Source of the DNA: FEN-299 sp963727765
GTDB lineage: Bacteria; Acidobacteriota; Vicinamibacteria; Vicinamibacterales; Fen-181
Direction of reading: 5' to 3'
NCBI GenBank assembly: GCA_963727765.1
Contig: CAVSGZ010000012.1
Location: forward strand, 1-64,000
Length of the DNA stretch: 64,000 nucleotides
The first letter of the stretch is position 1. Each line of letters starts with the position of its first letter. The translations under genes were made by a program, and so were the position numbers. Under the pieces are notes generated by a model. That model did not search any database, was not told where the DNA came from, and worked only from the letters and a program-made list of their open reading frames with translations. Below are positions 1-12,900 of this stretch, piece after piece.

Positions 1-70
1 TTTAAGTCCTGTGCGTTTGCCAGTTTCGCCACCCCGGCACGGGTGGGTGCTGGCATCATAGCACCGCGCG

Positions 71-138
71 TCCCTGAGCCCTGAACCGTGAGCCCTGCCC
101 GCCGTAGCCCGCTCGAACTTGGGGCGGGCGAAGGCGGG
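71..138. repeat. GAGCCCTGAGCC-type repeat followed by an inverted repeat
   Basis: Reiterated gagccctg words at 71-97 run into an imperfect inverted repeat (cccgccgtagcccg ... cgggcgaaggcggg) at about 98-137. Both word types recur elsewhere in the window (7612-7634, 13620-13636, 30745-30828, 52230-52260), so this is a dispersed genomic repeat downstream of the minus-strand operon. The rest of 1-142 holds no gene that I can support. Confidence 0.6.
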
Positions 139-142
139 AGCC

Positions 143-340
143 CTATGTCCGTCTCATGCCCAACACCCGCGCGGGCAGGAGCACGATCGCCTTCAGCAAC
201 TCGAAGACGCCTCCCACCGCGATGCCCACCAGCCGGAACGGCAGCAGGATCAGCCAGACGATCGGATAGAGCACCAGCGCGAGCAGCGCCAGCGGCCAGC
301 ACAGGAACAGCAGGATGAGCCAGAGCAGGAACTTGATCAT
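143..340 (-). CDS. Small hydrophobic membrane protein, 65 aa
   Basis: The product is almost entirely hydrophobic (MIKFLLWLILLFLCWPLALL onward), with two or three likely membrane segments and a short basic C-terminus. The ATG at 340 was chosen over an upstream start at 475 because a GAGG Shine-Dalgarno sits about five bases before it and the extra N-terminal residues are low-complexity Arg-rich sequence of the kind seen in non-coding frames. It lies about 150 bases downstream of yyaL on the same strand and may be the last gene of that unit. No family is recognised. It could be a stress-type small membrane protein, but its function is unknown. Confidence 0.55.
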   Translation of the reverse strand: MIKFLLWLILLFLCWPLALLALVLYPIVWLILLPFRLVGIAVGGVFELLKAIVLLPARVLGMRRT

Positions 341-487
341 CGCGGCCTCACTGCACAATTGGACGAAGACGGGCGACCGGCAGTTCAACAAGAGGCCACG
401 GGCAGACCGGAATCTCGCGATCGTGCGATCGTGCGAAGTACCGACCGCGCGGTACCCAGATCCCCACATCGCCACATCGCAAGATGA

Positions 488-2669
<2,182 letters not shown>

Positions 2670-2681
2670 GGGGGACACGGC

Positions 2682-3605
2682 CTATGACGCCGGGCTCATC
2701 TCGGACCGCCCGCGGCGCAGGCGCGCGTAGGTGGCCGTGAACTCCACGCCGTAGAGCAACAGGACCGACGAGGTGTAGACCCAGACCAGGAACACCACGA
2801 CGGCCGCCACCGAGCCGTGAATCAGGCTGAAGCGGCTCATGTCGCGCAGGTAGAACGAGAACCCCTCGAGCGCGATCTGCCACAGCACGCCGGTCAGAAT
2901 CGCGCCGGGCCAGACGTCGCGGAACCGCACGGGCGCGTTGGGCACGAAGTAGAAGATGAGGCCAACCACGATGATGAAGAAGAAGAGGGCGGTGTAGTGA
3001 AAGAAGAAGGTCCCGAGCACGCCGAGGGCTGGGACGTGCGCCACCAGATCGGCGACCCACGTCGCCTGCCCCATCTGGAACGCGCTGTTGACGACCAGCG
3101 CGAGCATCAGCATCAGGCCGGCCGCGAGGAGCATGAAGAACGAGAACAACTTGTGCCGCAGGTAGCTGCGCGGCTTCTCGACGCGCCACGCGTAGTTGAC
3201 GGCCGAGCTGATCGCGCTGAAGAAGCCGAGCGCCGCCCACACCAGGGCCACCGCGCCGCCCACGCCGAGCCGCAGGCGCGTCTTCTGCAGCGCGTCGAGC
3301 TGGGCCGACAGGAAGTCGATGTGCGTCGGGAACGCCCGCATGAGGAAGCCGACCACCGCCGCATGGCGGCTCTCGCGCGCGGCCACCAGGCCCAGGATCG
3401 AGAACAGGAGCAGGAAGAACGGGAACACCGACAGCAGGGCGTAATAGGCCACCGAGGCGGCGTAGGTCAGGTCGTCGGAGTTGTAGAAGTTGACGGACCC
3501 GCGCCAGAGCGCCCGGCCCACCATGTCGAACCAGGCCACGACACGGAAGGAGGCCCGGCGGGCCTTTCGCGACGCTCGCGACCGGCTTGGGTGGGTGGGC
3601 GGCAC
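2682..3605 (-). CDS. YihY/BrkB family inner-membrane protein
   Basis: This 307-residue protein matches the usual length and layout of the YihY/BrkB (UPF0761) family. It has about six membrane helices beginning with TYAASVAYYALLSVFPFFLL and the characteristic GSVNFYNSDDLTYAASVAYY entry region. Family members are integral membrane proteins of unsettled function; older RNase BN and serum-resistance labels are not supported here. The first 20 residues are Arg/Ser-rich, and a start at the internal methionine (MVGRALW) is possible. The stop lies four bases before the earliest yyaL start, indicating an operon. It is transcribed divergently from the leucine-degradation operon across an 86-base gap. 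Confidence 0.85.
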   Translation of the reverse strand: MPPTHPSRSRASRKARRASFRVVAWFDMVGRALWRGSVNFYNSDDLTYAASVAYYALLSVFPFFLLLFSILGLVAARESRHAAVVGFLMRAFPTHIDFLSAQLDALQKTRLRLGVGGAVALVWAALGFFSAISSAVNYAWRVEKPRSYLRHKLFSFFMLLAAGLMLMLALVVNSAFQMGQATWVADLVAHVPALGVLGTFFFHYTALFFFIIVVGLIFYFVPNAPVRFRDVWPGAILTGVLWQIALEGFSFYLRDMSRFSLIHGSVAAVVVFLVWVYTSSVLLLYGVEFTATYARLRRGRSEMSPAS

Positions 3606-3691
3606 GGCCCCATTCTCTCACGGCCGGGGGCGCAAAAGTATGCACGCCAAATCGCCGGGGTTCTGGAATAATGGGGTGGGCACTGACCACT

Positions 3692-5300
3692 ATGGACGTC
3701 ATCGAGACGCACCTCGAGACCGGCTCCGATCTCTACCGGGAGAACCGGGCGCAGATGGAGCGCCTGGTCGCGGAACTTCGGGACCGCACGGCCGAGGCCC
3801 GCGCGGGCGGCGGACCGCGCGCCGTCGAGCGCCACCGCCAGCAGGGGAAGCTGCCGGTGCGCGAGCGCGTCGAATCGGCTGCTCGACCCCGGCTCCCCCT
3901 TCCTCGAACTCTCCCCCCTGGCCGCCTGGGGCATGTTCAAGGGCGAGGCGCCCGGGGCCGGCCTGGTCACCGGCATCGGCCGGGTGAGCGGGCGCGAGGT
4001 GATGGTGGTGGCCAACGACGCCACCGTCAAGGGCGGCACCTACTTCCCCGTCACCGTCAAGAAGCACCTGCGCGCGCAGCAGGTCGCGCTCGAGAACCGC
4101 CTCCCCTGCGTCTACCTGGTCGACTCGGGAGGCGCCTTCCTGCCCCTGCAGGCCGAGGTCTTCCCCGACCGCGAGCACTTCGGGCGGATCTTCTTCAACC
4201 AGGCGCGCATGTCCGCGCTCGGCATTCCGCAGGTCGCCGTCGTCATGGGCTCGTGCACGGCGGGCGGCGCCTACGTCCCCGCCATGTCGGACGAGGCGAT
4301 CATCGTGCGCGACACGGGCACGATCTTCCTCGGCGGCCCGCCGCTCGTGAAGGCGGCCACCGGCGAGGAGGTCACCGCCGAGGAGCTTGGCGGCGCCGAC
4401 GTGCACACGCGCCTCTCGGGCGTGGCCGACTACATGGCCGAGGACGACGACCACGCGCTGCACCTGGCCCGCACGATCGTCTCGACGCTCCACACCGTGA
4501 AGCCCGCGGCGTTCGACGTGACCTCGCCCGAGGACCCGCGCTACGACCCGTCGGAGCTGTACGGCGTCGTCAACGCCGACATCCGGGTCTCCTACGACGT
4601 CCGTGAGGTGATCGCGCGGATGGTCGACGGCTCGCGCTTCGACGAGTTCAAGCAGCGCTACGCGCCGACGGTGGTGACCGGCTTCGCGCGTCTTCACGGC
4701 TACCTCGTCGGGCTCATCGCCAACAACGGGGTGCTGTTCTCGGAGTCGGCCCTCAAGGTGACCCACTTCATCGAGATGTGCAACCTGCGCGGGATCCCGC
4801 TCGTCTTCCTGCAGAACATCACGGGGTTCATGGTGGGCCGCGAGTACGAGCGCACGGGGATCGCCAAGGACGGCGCGAAGATGGTGCACGCGGTCGCCAA
4901 CTCTGTCGTCCCCAAGTTCACGGTCATCATCGGCGGGTCGTTCGGCGCCGGCAACTACGGCATGTGCGGCCGCGCCTACGAGCCGAGGCTGCTCTGGATG
5001 TGGCCCAACGCGCGGATCTCGGTGATGGGCGGCGAGCAGGCCGCGTCGGTGCTGGTCACGGTCAAGCGCGACCAGTTCGCCCGCGAGGGCAAGACGTTGT
5101 CGCCCGACGAGGAGGCCGCCATCCGAGGCCCGATCCTGGAGAAGTACGAGCACGAGGGGTCTCCCTACTACTCGACGGCGCGGATCTGGGACGACGGGAT
5201 TCTCGACCCGGCGCAGACGCGCGACGCGCTGGGGCTGGGGCTGTCGGCCGCGGCGAACGCGCCGGTGCCCGACGCGAAGTTCGGCGTCTTCAGGATGTGA
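3692..5300 (+). CDS. mccB: Methylcrotonyl-CoA carboxylase beta (carboxyltransferase) subunit, one frameshift
   Basis: This is the biotin-dependent carboxyltransferase that moves CO2 from carboxybiotin to 3-methylcrotonyl-CoA in leucine breakdown. The N-terminus (MDVIETHLETGSDLYRENRA) is in one frame up to about 3870. An extra base near 3871 moves the remainder (LLDPGSPFLELSPLAAWGMF onward) to another frame, which then runs uninterrupted to TGA 5298-5300. About 535 residues in total is normal for MccB. Crotonase-fold acyl-CoA and oxyanion features are visible, such as GGAFLPLQAEVFPD, GSCTAGGAYVPAMSDE and the C-terminal GSFGAGNYGMCGRAY. ATG 3692 fits the family start; another in-frame ATG lies at 3674. 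Substrate assignment rests mainly on the neighbours; a propionyl- or geranyl-CoA carboxylase is the alternative. Confidence 0.9.
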
Positions 5301-5325
5301 CCACGGCACGAGAGGCAGGCAAGCG

Positions 5326-6122
5326 ATGACCAGCCACGCAGTCGAGTACAACCACCTCGTGGTCCGGCGCGAGGGTCCGGTCGAATACGTGTCGCTCAAC
5401 AGGCCGGAGGCGCGCAACGCGTTCAACCCGGTGCTGGTCCGCTCGCTCACCGAGTGGGCGGCGACGATCTCGGCATCGACGGGGGTCCGCGCCGTCGTTC
5501 TCTCCGGCCAGGGGCGGACCTTCTGCGCGGGCGGGGATCTCGCGGCGATGGCCGCCACGATCGACGCCACCCGCGACGACAACGTCGCCGACGCGGCCCG
5601 CCTCGCCTCGATGTTCGAGACGCTCGACAAGCTGCCGATGCCGCTCGTCAGCCGGATCCACGGCGCGGCGCTGGCGGGCGGGGTCGGACTGGCCGCCGTG
5701 TCGGACATCGTGGTCGCCGCCGAGGACGCGGTGTTCGGATTCACCGAGGTGAAGTTGGGGATCATCCCCGCCGTGATTTCCCCCTACGTGCTCGCGAAGA
5801 TCGGCCGCTCGGCCGCCCGCGAGCTGTTCCTCACCGGCGCCCGCTTCAGCGCCGCGCGCGCGAAGGACATCGGTCTCGTGCACGCCGTGGTGCCGGCCGG
5901 AACGCTCGACGCCGAGGTCGGCCGCTACCTCGACGAGATCGTGGCGGCCGGCCCGCAGGCGGTGCGCGGCGCCAAGGCGCTCATCCGCGAGGTCTTCGGC
6001 AGGCCGCCGGCCGACGTCGCGTCGCTCACCGCCGAGACGCTGGCGACCCGCCGCGTGTCGGCCGAGGGGCAGGACGGCATGCGCGCGTTCCTCGAGAAGC
6101 GGCCGCCGAGGTGGGTGCGTTC

Positions 6123-6126
<4 letters not shown>
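5326..6126 (+). CDS. Enoyl-CoA hydratase, probably methylglutaconyl-CoA hydratase
   Basis: This crotonase-family protein of 266 residues is intact. The oxyanion-hole segments SGQGRTFCAGGDLAAMA and HGAALAGGVGLAAVSDIVVA are present, followed by the conserved FTEVKLGIIPAVISPYV segment that contains a catalytic-region glutamate. Sitting between the two carboxylase subunits and upstream of HMG-CoA lyase, it most likely hydrates 3-methylglutaconyl-CoA to HMG-CoA (LiuC role). It begins 25 bases after mccB, and its stop overlaps the next start by four bases (GTGA), which suggests translational coupling. Confidence 0.9.
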
Positions 6127-7611
<1,485 letters not shown>

Positions 7612-7613
<2 letters not shown>

Positions 7614-7634
7614 AAGGCTCAGGGCTCAGGCACG
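7612..7634. repeat. GAGCCCTGAGCC-type repeat between biotin carboxylase and biotin carrier genes
   Basis: The plus strand reads aaggctcagggctcagg, the reverse complement of the cctgagccctgagcctt found at 52243-52259 before a kinase stub. It fills the space where the fused MccA protein would continue from the carboxylase to the biotinoyl module. Confidence 0.65.
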
Positions 7635-7669
7635 GCGGTGGAGAGCCAGGCGCGGAGGAATGCGAACCG

Positions 7670-8203
7670 ATGAGGACCGGCACCTTCACCGTCCGGCACG
7701 GGGACGACGAGCATCGGGTGACCGTGTCTCCCGCGGGCGAGGCGCGCATCGACGACGAGGCGACGCTGGCGATCACCGCCGTCGGCCACGACGCGTTCCG
7801 CGTGCGTGAGGGCGAGCCTGCCCGCCGAAGCGCGCAGCGCGAAGGCGGGCGGTGGCGACAGGTGTTCGTCGTCGCCCGTGGCGACACGCGGCAGGTGTTC
7901 GTCGACGGCGAGGTCTACGAGTTCACTGTGGATGATGGCGGCCAGCCTTCGCCCTCCGGGCTGCGTCGAGGCGGGCCCGGGCGAGGCGCGCCGGACGCCG
8001 TGTCCTCGCCCATGCCCGCCAAGGTCACCGCCATTCTGGTGGAGCCCGGGCGGCAGGTCGGCAAGGGCGAGGTGCTGGTGAAGCTCGAAGCGATGAAGAT
8101 GGAGCTGCCGGTGCGGGCGCCGCACGAGGGCACGGTCAAGGCGGTGCTCTGCCGCGTCGGCGAGTTGGTGCAGCCCGGCGTAGCGCTGGTGGAACTCGCG
8201 TGA
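7670..8203 (+). CDS. Biotin carboxyl carrier protein of the acyl-CoA carboxylase
   Basis: The C-terminal 70 residues form a biotinoyl domain with the biotinylation site VKLEAMKMELPVRAP; the lysine between the two methionines carries biotin. The N-terminal 100 residues resemble the BT-like linker domain of alpha subunits (DTRQVFVDGEVYEFTV). ATG 7670 is preferred: it has a GGAGG about ten bases upstream and avoids translating the repeat. An in-frame ATG at 7601 inside the biotin carboxylase gene is the alternative. A repeat at 7820-7850 is translated in frame (EPARRSAQREGGR). The stop overlaps the next gene by four bases. Confidence 0.85.
   Translation: MRTGTFTVRHGDDEHRVTVSPAGEARIDDEATLAITAVGHDAFRVREGEPARRSAQREGGRWRQVFVVARGDTRQVFVDGEVYEFTVDDGGQPSPSGLRRGGPGRGAPDAVSSPMPAKVTAILVEPGRQVGKGEVLVKLEAMKMELPVRAPHEGTVKAVLCRVGELVQPGVALVELA
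7820..7850. repeat. Inverted repeat inserted in the biotin carrier coding sequence
   Basis: A gcccgcc arm and a ggcgggc arm flank gaagcgcgcagcgcgaa, giving an imperfect hairpin of the cccgcc/ggcggg class seen in intergenic DNA at 97-137 and 30756-30828. It remains in frame and adds about ten Arg/Glu-rich residues to the linker domain. Confidence 0.6.
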
Positions 8204-9120
8204 CCGACCATCCCCCTCCCGGGGCCGCGGTGCGCATCGTCGAGGTCGGCCCGAGGGACGGCCTCCAGAACGAGCGCGCCGTCGTGACGGTCGAGGACAA
8301 GATCGAGTTCATCGATCGCCTGTCGGCGGCGGGCCTCTCCGCTATCGAGGTGGCGGCGTTCGTCAGTCCGCAGCGCGTTCCGCGAATGGCCGATGCCGAC
8401 GCCGTCGTCAGGGGCCTCCGGCGCCGCTCCGGCACCATCTACTCCGCGCTCGTCCCGAACCTCGCCGGCCTGCGGCGCGCGCGCTCGGCGGGCCTCGCCG
8501 AGGTGGCCATCTTCCCGGCGGCCTCCGAGACGTTCAGCCGTCGGAACATCAACCGCGGGATCGAGGCATCGCTGACCGAGTTCCGGAAGATCGTCGCGGC
8601 CACCGTCTCGGCAGGCGTGCGGGTGCGCGGCTACCTCTCGACCAGCTTCGGCTGCCCCTACGAGGGCGACGTGCCGGCCTCGAGGGTCGCAGACCTCGCC
8701 GAGCGCCTGCTGTCGTTCGGCGTGTACGAGGTCGTGCTCAGCGACACGATCGGCGTCGCCCACCCGGGCCAGGTGCGCGCGCTGCTCGAGACGGTCCGCG
8801 CCGTCGTTCCCGTCGGCGTGACGGCGCTCCATTTCCACGACACGCGGGGCACGGGCCTCGCCAACGTCCTGATGGCGCTCTCAATGGGCGTGACGACGTT
8901 CGACGCGTCGGCGGGAGGTCTGGGAGGATGCCCGTTCGCCCCGGGAGCGGCCGGCAATCTCGCCACCGAGGACCTCGTCTACATGCTCGACGGCCTGGGC
9001 GTCGCGAGCGGCGTCGATCTCGCGCGCCTGGTTTCGGCGTCGAGCTTCATCGAAGGTCGCCTCGACCACCCGCTGCCGTCGAAGGTCTACCGGGCGGAGC
9101 ACCGAAAGCCCATGGGATAA
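8200..9120 (+). CDS. Hydroxymethylglutaryl-CoA lyase
   Basis: The 306-residue protein has the HMG-CoA lyase signature: the divalent-metal/substrate motif GPRDGLQNE near the N-terminus and the catalytic cysteine loop GGLGGCPFAPGAAGN near residue 245, plus LHFHDTRGTGLANVL. It cleaves HMG-CoA to acetyl-CoA and acetoacetate, the last step of leucine degradation. The GTG start overlaps the biotin carrier stop (GTGA). This completes a set of carboxylase, hydratase and lyase. No isovaleryl-CoA dehydrogenase is seen in the window. Confidence 0.93.
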   Translation: MTDHPPPGAAVRIVEVGPRDGLQNERAVVTVEDKIEFIDRLSAAGLSAIEVAAFVSPQRVPRMADADAVVRGLRRRSGTIYSALVPNLAGLRRARSAGLAEVAIFPAASETFSRRNINRGIEASLTEFRKIVAATVSAGVRVRGYLSTSFGCPYEGDVPASRVADLAERLLSFGVYEVVLSDTIGVAHPGQVRALLETVRAVVPVGVTALHFHDTRGTGLANVLMALSMGVTTFDASAGGLGGCPFAPGAAGNLATEDLVYMLDGLGVASGVDLARLVSASSFIEGRLDHPLPSKVYRAEHRKPMG

Positions 9121-9791
9121 TGATCTCCATGATGCGCGGCGCGATCTTCGATCTCGATGGCACGATTGTCGACAACATGGCGGTTCACATGGACGCATTC
9201 GCGGTCTTCTGCGAGCGCCACGGGTTGACGCCTCTCACGATTGACGACCGCAAGCGGCTCGACGGACGCCGCAATCGCGACATCTTCCCGGACCTGTTCG
9301 GGCGTGAGCTGACCGACCAGGAGCAGCGGGCGTTCGCCGAGGAGAAGGAGACGCTCTACCGGGAGTTGTCGGTCGGCCGCCTGGCGCCCGTCAACGGGCT
9401 CGTGGACCTGCTCGACGCGCTCCAAGCCCGGGCGATCCCTGTCGCGGTGGCGACCTCCGCGCCTTCCGACAACGTCAGCCACACGCTCGCCGAGCTGGGC
9501 CTGACCTCGCGGCTGACCTGCGTCGTGCGCAGCGACCAGGTCGCGCGCGGGAAGCCGTTCCCCGACGTCTTCGTGGCGGCCGCCGAGCGCCTCGGGGTGC
9601 CGCCTGCCGAGTGCGTCGCCTTCGAGGACGCGCCAATCGGCATCCTCGCCGCCCGCGCGGCGGGGATGCGCACGGTGGCGATCTCGAACAGCTTCCCGCC
9701 CGAGGTTTTCCTCGCCCCCGCCGTCGGCGCGGACGTGGTGGTCCGCGATTTCGATGACTACCTCGAGCAATCAGACTTTCGCCCGGTCTAG
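9120..9791 (+). CDS. HAD-superfamily phosphatase (beta-phosphoglucomutase-like)
   Basis: All four HAD motifs are visible: FDLDGTIVDN with the nucleophile and acid/base aspartates, the Thr/Ser motif VATSAPSDN, the lysine in GKPFPDVF, and FEDAPIG for magnesium binding. Length (223 residues) and the helical cap between motifs I and II fit subfamily IA/PGMB phosphatases. The substrate is unknown. The ATG at 9120 overlaps the TAA of HMG-CoA lyase by one base; ATG at 9129 or 9132 is equally possible. It is probably the last gene of the operon, but no functional link to leucine breakdown is evident. Confidence 0.88.
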   Translation: MISMMRGAIFDLDGTIVDNMAVHMDAFAVFCERHGLTPLTIDDRKRLDGRRNRDIFPDLFGRELTDQEQRAFAEEKETLYRELSVGRLAPVNGLVDLLDALQARAIPVAVATSAPSDNVSHTLAELGLTSRLTCVVRSDQVARGKPFPDVFVAAAERLGVPPAECVAFEDAPIGILAARAAGMRTVAISNSFPPEVFLAPAVGADVVVRDFDDYLEQSDFRPV

Positions 9792-9879
9792 CGAAAGTCT
9801 TCGTTCACACGTCGGCCGGTAAGCGTTCGGCAGGGGTATGCCGTATATGACAGCTGGACCCGAACTTACCCACCTCCTT

Positions 9880-9909
9880 GGGGCCTCCCGATAAGAGGCC
9901 CCCTTTTTC
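9880..9909 (+). terminator. Intrinsic terminator
   Basis: A perfect eight-base stem (ggggcctc / gaggcccc) with loop ccgataa is followed by cctttttc. It lies 89 bases after the HAD gene and could end the operon or a small RNA encoded at about 9800-9900. The stem is preceded directly by cacctcctt, which equals the anti-Shine-Dalgarno core. Confidence 0.85.
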
Positions 9910-9979
9910 GTTCCTGCGGTAACATCAGCCGGACAGTCCTTCAGGTAGCCCCAGAGACAGCGAAGTAGCCGGAGAGAGG

Positions 9980-12900
9980 GTGGACGGCATGGTCATCCTG
10001 TTTCTCGCGATCGTCGGACTGCTGCTGTGGGTGGCGCGGCTGCACATGAGGGTCGCCGCCCTCGAGTCGCGCGACGCGGCGCCGCCCATCGAGAGAGCGC
10101 CGGCCCCAGTTCAGCCAGTTGCTTCTCCGCCGCCAGTTCAGCCGGCCATCATCCCGCCGCCGCCGGCAAGACCCCCTCAGCCTTCTCCGCAGCCGATGAT
10201 TCAGGTGCCGGCTGCGAAGCCAGCCGCCGAACCCCAGCCCAGGCCGCGTCCACGTCCGGCGCCGGTGTTGGAGCTGCCGCCCTCGAAGAGGTTCGACTGG
10301 GAGGAGCTGATCGGCGTCCGCCTGTTCTCGTGGGCCGCCGGTATCGCGCTCGCCGGCGCGGCGATCTTCTTCCTCGGCTACAGCATTCAGCAGGGATGGC
10401 TGCAGCCGCCGGTCCGCCTGGCCATCGGGGTGATCGTGGGTCTCGGCCTGCTCGTCGGGTGCGAGCTGAAGGCGGCGCGGCGTTACCCGGTGACGGCCAA
10501 CGCGCTCGACGGCTCGTCGATCGTCATCCTGTTCTCATCCTTCTTCGCGGCTTATCGCCTGTGGCATCTGATCGGACCTGTCACGGCGTTCGCGCTGCTC
10601 GCGCTGGTGGCGGTCGTCGCGGTCGCGTTGTCCATCCGGCGCGACTCGGTGTTCATCGCGCTGCTGGGCCTGGTCGGTGGCTTCTCGACGCCCGCGCTCC
10701 TCTCCACCGGACAGGACGATCCCCTCAGCCTGTTCGGCTACCTGCTGCTGCTCAACGCCGGCCTCGGCTGGGTGGCCTACAAGAAGCGGTGGCCGGTGCT
10801 GGCGGCGCTGAGCCTGCTCTTCACGACCATCTACCAGTGGGGCTGGGTGGCCACGTTCATGAGACCCGGCCGCGTGCCCACGGCCTCCGCGATCTTCCTG
10901 GCCTTCCCGCTGCTCGCCATCGCGGGGCTCGGTCTCGCCGGCCGCACCGGCGCGTTGGCGAAAGGTCCGGCAGAGGGCGGCGAGCGCAACTGGTTCGAGG
11001 AGATCGCGGGGCTCAACGCCGCGCTGCCGCTGCTCTTCGCGCTCTACCTGGCGACGTCGCAAGCCTACGGCGATTACCCGGCGCTGATGTTCGGGTTCCT
11101 GTTCGTGGTCGACGCCGGCCTGTTCGCCGTGGCGCTCTGGCGCGGCCAGTCGTGGCTGCACGGCCTCGGCGCGATGACCACCGTCGTGGTGGTTGCCGCG
11201 TGGGCGACGATGACCTACGGAGGCGGCCCGACGCATGCGGCCGCTTATCACATTGTTCTCGGGTTCGTCGGCCTCTTCGTGGCGTTCTACCTGGCGACGG
11301 GGCTGGCCAACGGGCATGGGACCAGGCGCATCGAAGGTTCGGGCCGGCTGGCCGTCTACGCCGCGCCGCTGCTGCTGTTCATGTTCCCGACGTTCGCGAC
11401 GGCCGAGACGGCGGCGGCATCGCCGGCGCTGTCTTTCACCGTGCTGTTGGCACTCGTCGCCTGCTGCGCCGCCTTCGCGGTCGTCGAGCGCGAGGGGCTC
11501 GTCTACTTCATCGCGGCATTTCTCGCCGTGGCCGCCGAGGCAGCCTGGTCGGCCCATTCCCTCACCGCCGATCGTCTGCTGTCGGCCCTTCTCGTCTACG
11601 CGGCGTTCGGCATGCTGTTCCTCGCGGTACCCATTGTCGCCAGGCGTCGGGGAAGGTCGCTCGAGCCGGCGTGGCTTGGCACCGGCCTGCTGCTGCTCAG
11701 CATCGCGCTGCTCCTCTTCCTCTCGGGCGAGTCGGTGGCGTCGTCCTCGCTGTGGGGACTCGCCGTGCTCCTCGGCCTGCTCAACCTTGCGGTGATGGTC
11801 GAGGGACACGCGGTCAGGCGGCGGGCGTTCGTCATCGCCGGTGGCGCCCTGTCCTGGCTGGTGCTCGCGAGCTGGTGGTTCAGCGGCGCGCTGACGGCCC
11901 AGCTCACGCCCGCAATCGCCGTAACTGTCGGCTTCACGCTGCTGACCGTGACTGGGCACTTCTGGACGGCCGGCGGGTCGGCCGACGCGGCCTCCGACCA
12001 GACGCAGTCGGGCCTGGCGCTCGCGCTCATGGGCCATGCCTTCCTGATGTCGGTGGCGGTGCAGCCATCGCTCGGCGTGCCGCCCTGGCCGATGCTCGGC
12101 GCGCTGTTTGCGCTCGACGTGGCATTCGCGGGAGCGGCACTCTACTCGCGGCGGGCGGAGCTGCTGGCGACGGCGCTCGGGCTGTCACAGGTGATCCTGA
12201 TCGCCTGGGCGGCGACCGTCACCGTTGCGCCGTGGCCCCTGGTCGCGATGGCCGCCAGCGTGGGGATCGCCGCGATCGGGGTGGCCACGCTGGCGCTGTC
12301 CGCGAAACGGGTTGCCGATTCCAGGTGGCGCATCGGCTTCTTCGCCGCGGCTGTCGTCCCCCTGCTCCTCGGCCAGGTCCTGCTGATCGTCGGCTCGACC
12401 TGCGATGGGAGCCCGGGCGCCGCGACGCTTGCGGGATTCCATGTGCTGTTCGTCCTCTGCCTGCTCGCGCTGGCGACGCTCGGCGACTGGCACCTCCTCG
12501 ACGTCGCGGCGTGCGGTGTCGCGAGCGCGGCCGCGCTCATTTACCTGATGCCGGCCGCCAGATGGCAGGATCCGCTGGTGCTGGCCACGCCGATCTACCT
12601 GGTCTTCATGGCCTATCCGCTCGTGCTCGGACGCCGAGTGGGGAAGGACCTCTCTCCGCACCTCGCGGCCGTGATGGCGAGCGCGTCATTCTTCGAGGTC
12701 GCGCGCGTAAGTCTCACCAACGGCGGCTATGGCGGCGCGATCGGCCTGCTGCCCGTCGCGCAGGCGGCGCTGCTCGGCGTCGTGCTCTTCGCGCTGCTGA
12801 AGCTCGAGCCCCCGAGCGACCGCACGCTCGGCCGGCTGGCGCTGGTGGCGGCGGCCGTGTTGGCACTGCTGACCGTGGCTGTCCCGCTGCAACTCGACAA

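Noticed and set aside
3699..5765. Long open minus-strand frame opposite mccB and the hydratase
   Set aside because: It is the antisense shadow of well-recognised genes in GC-rich DNA, with His/Arg/Val-rich composition and no family similarity.
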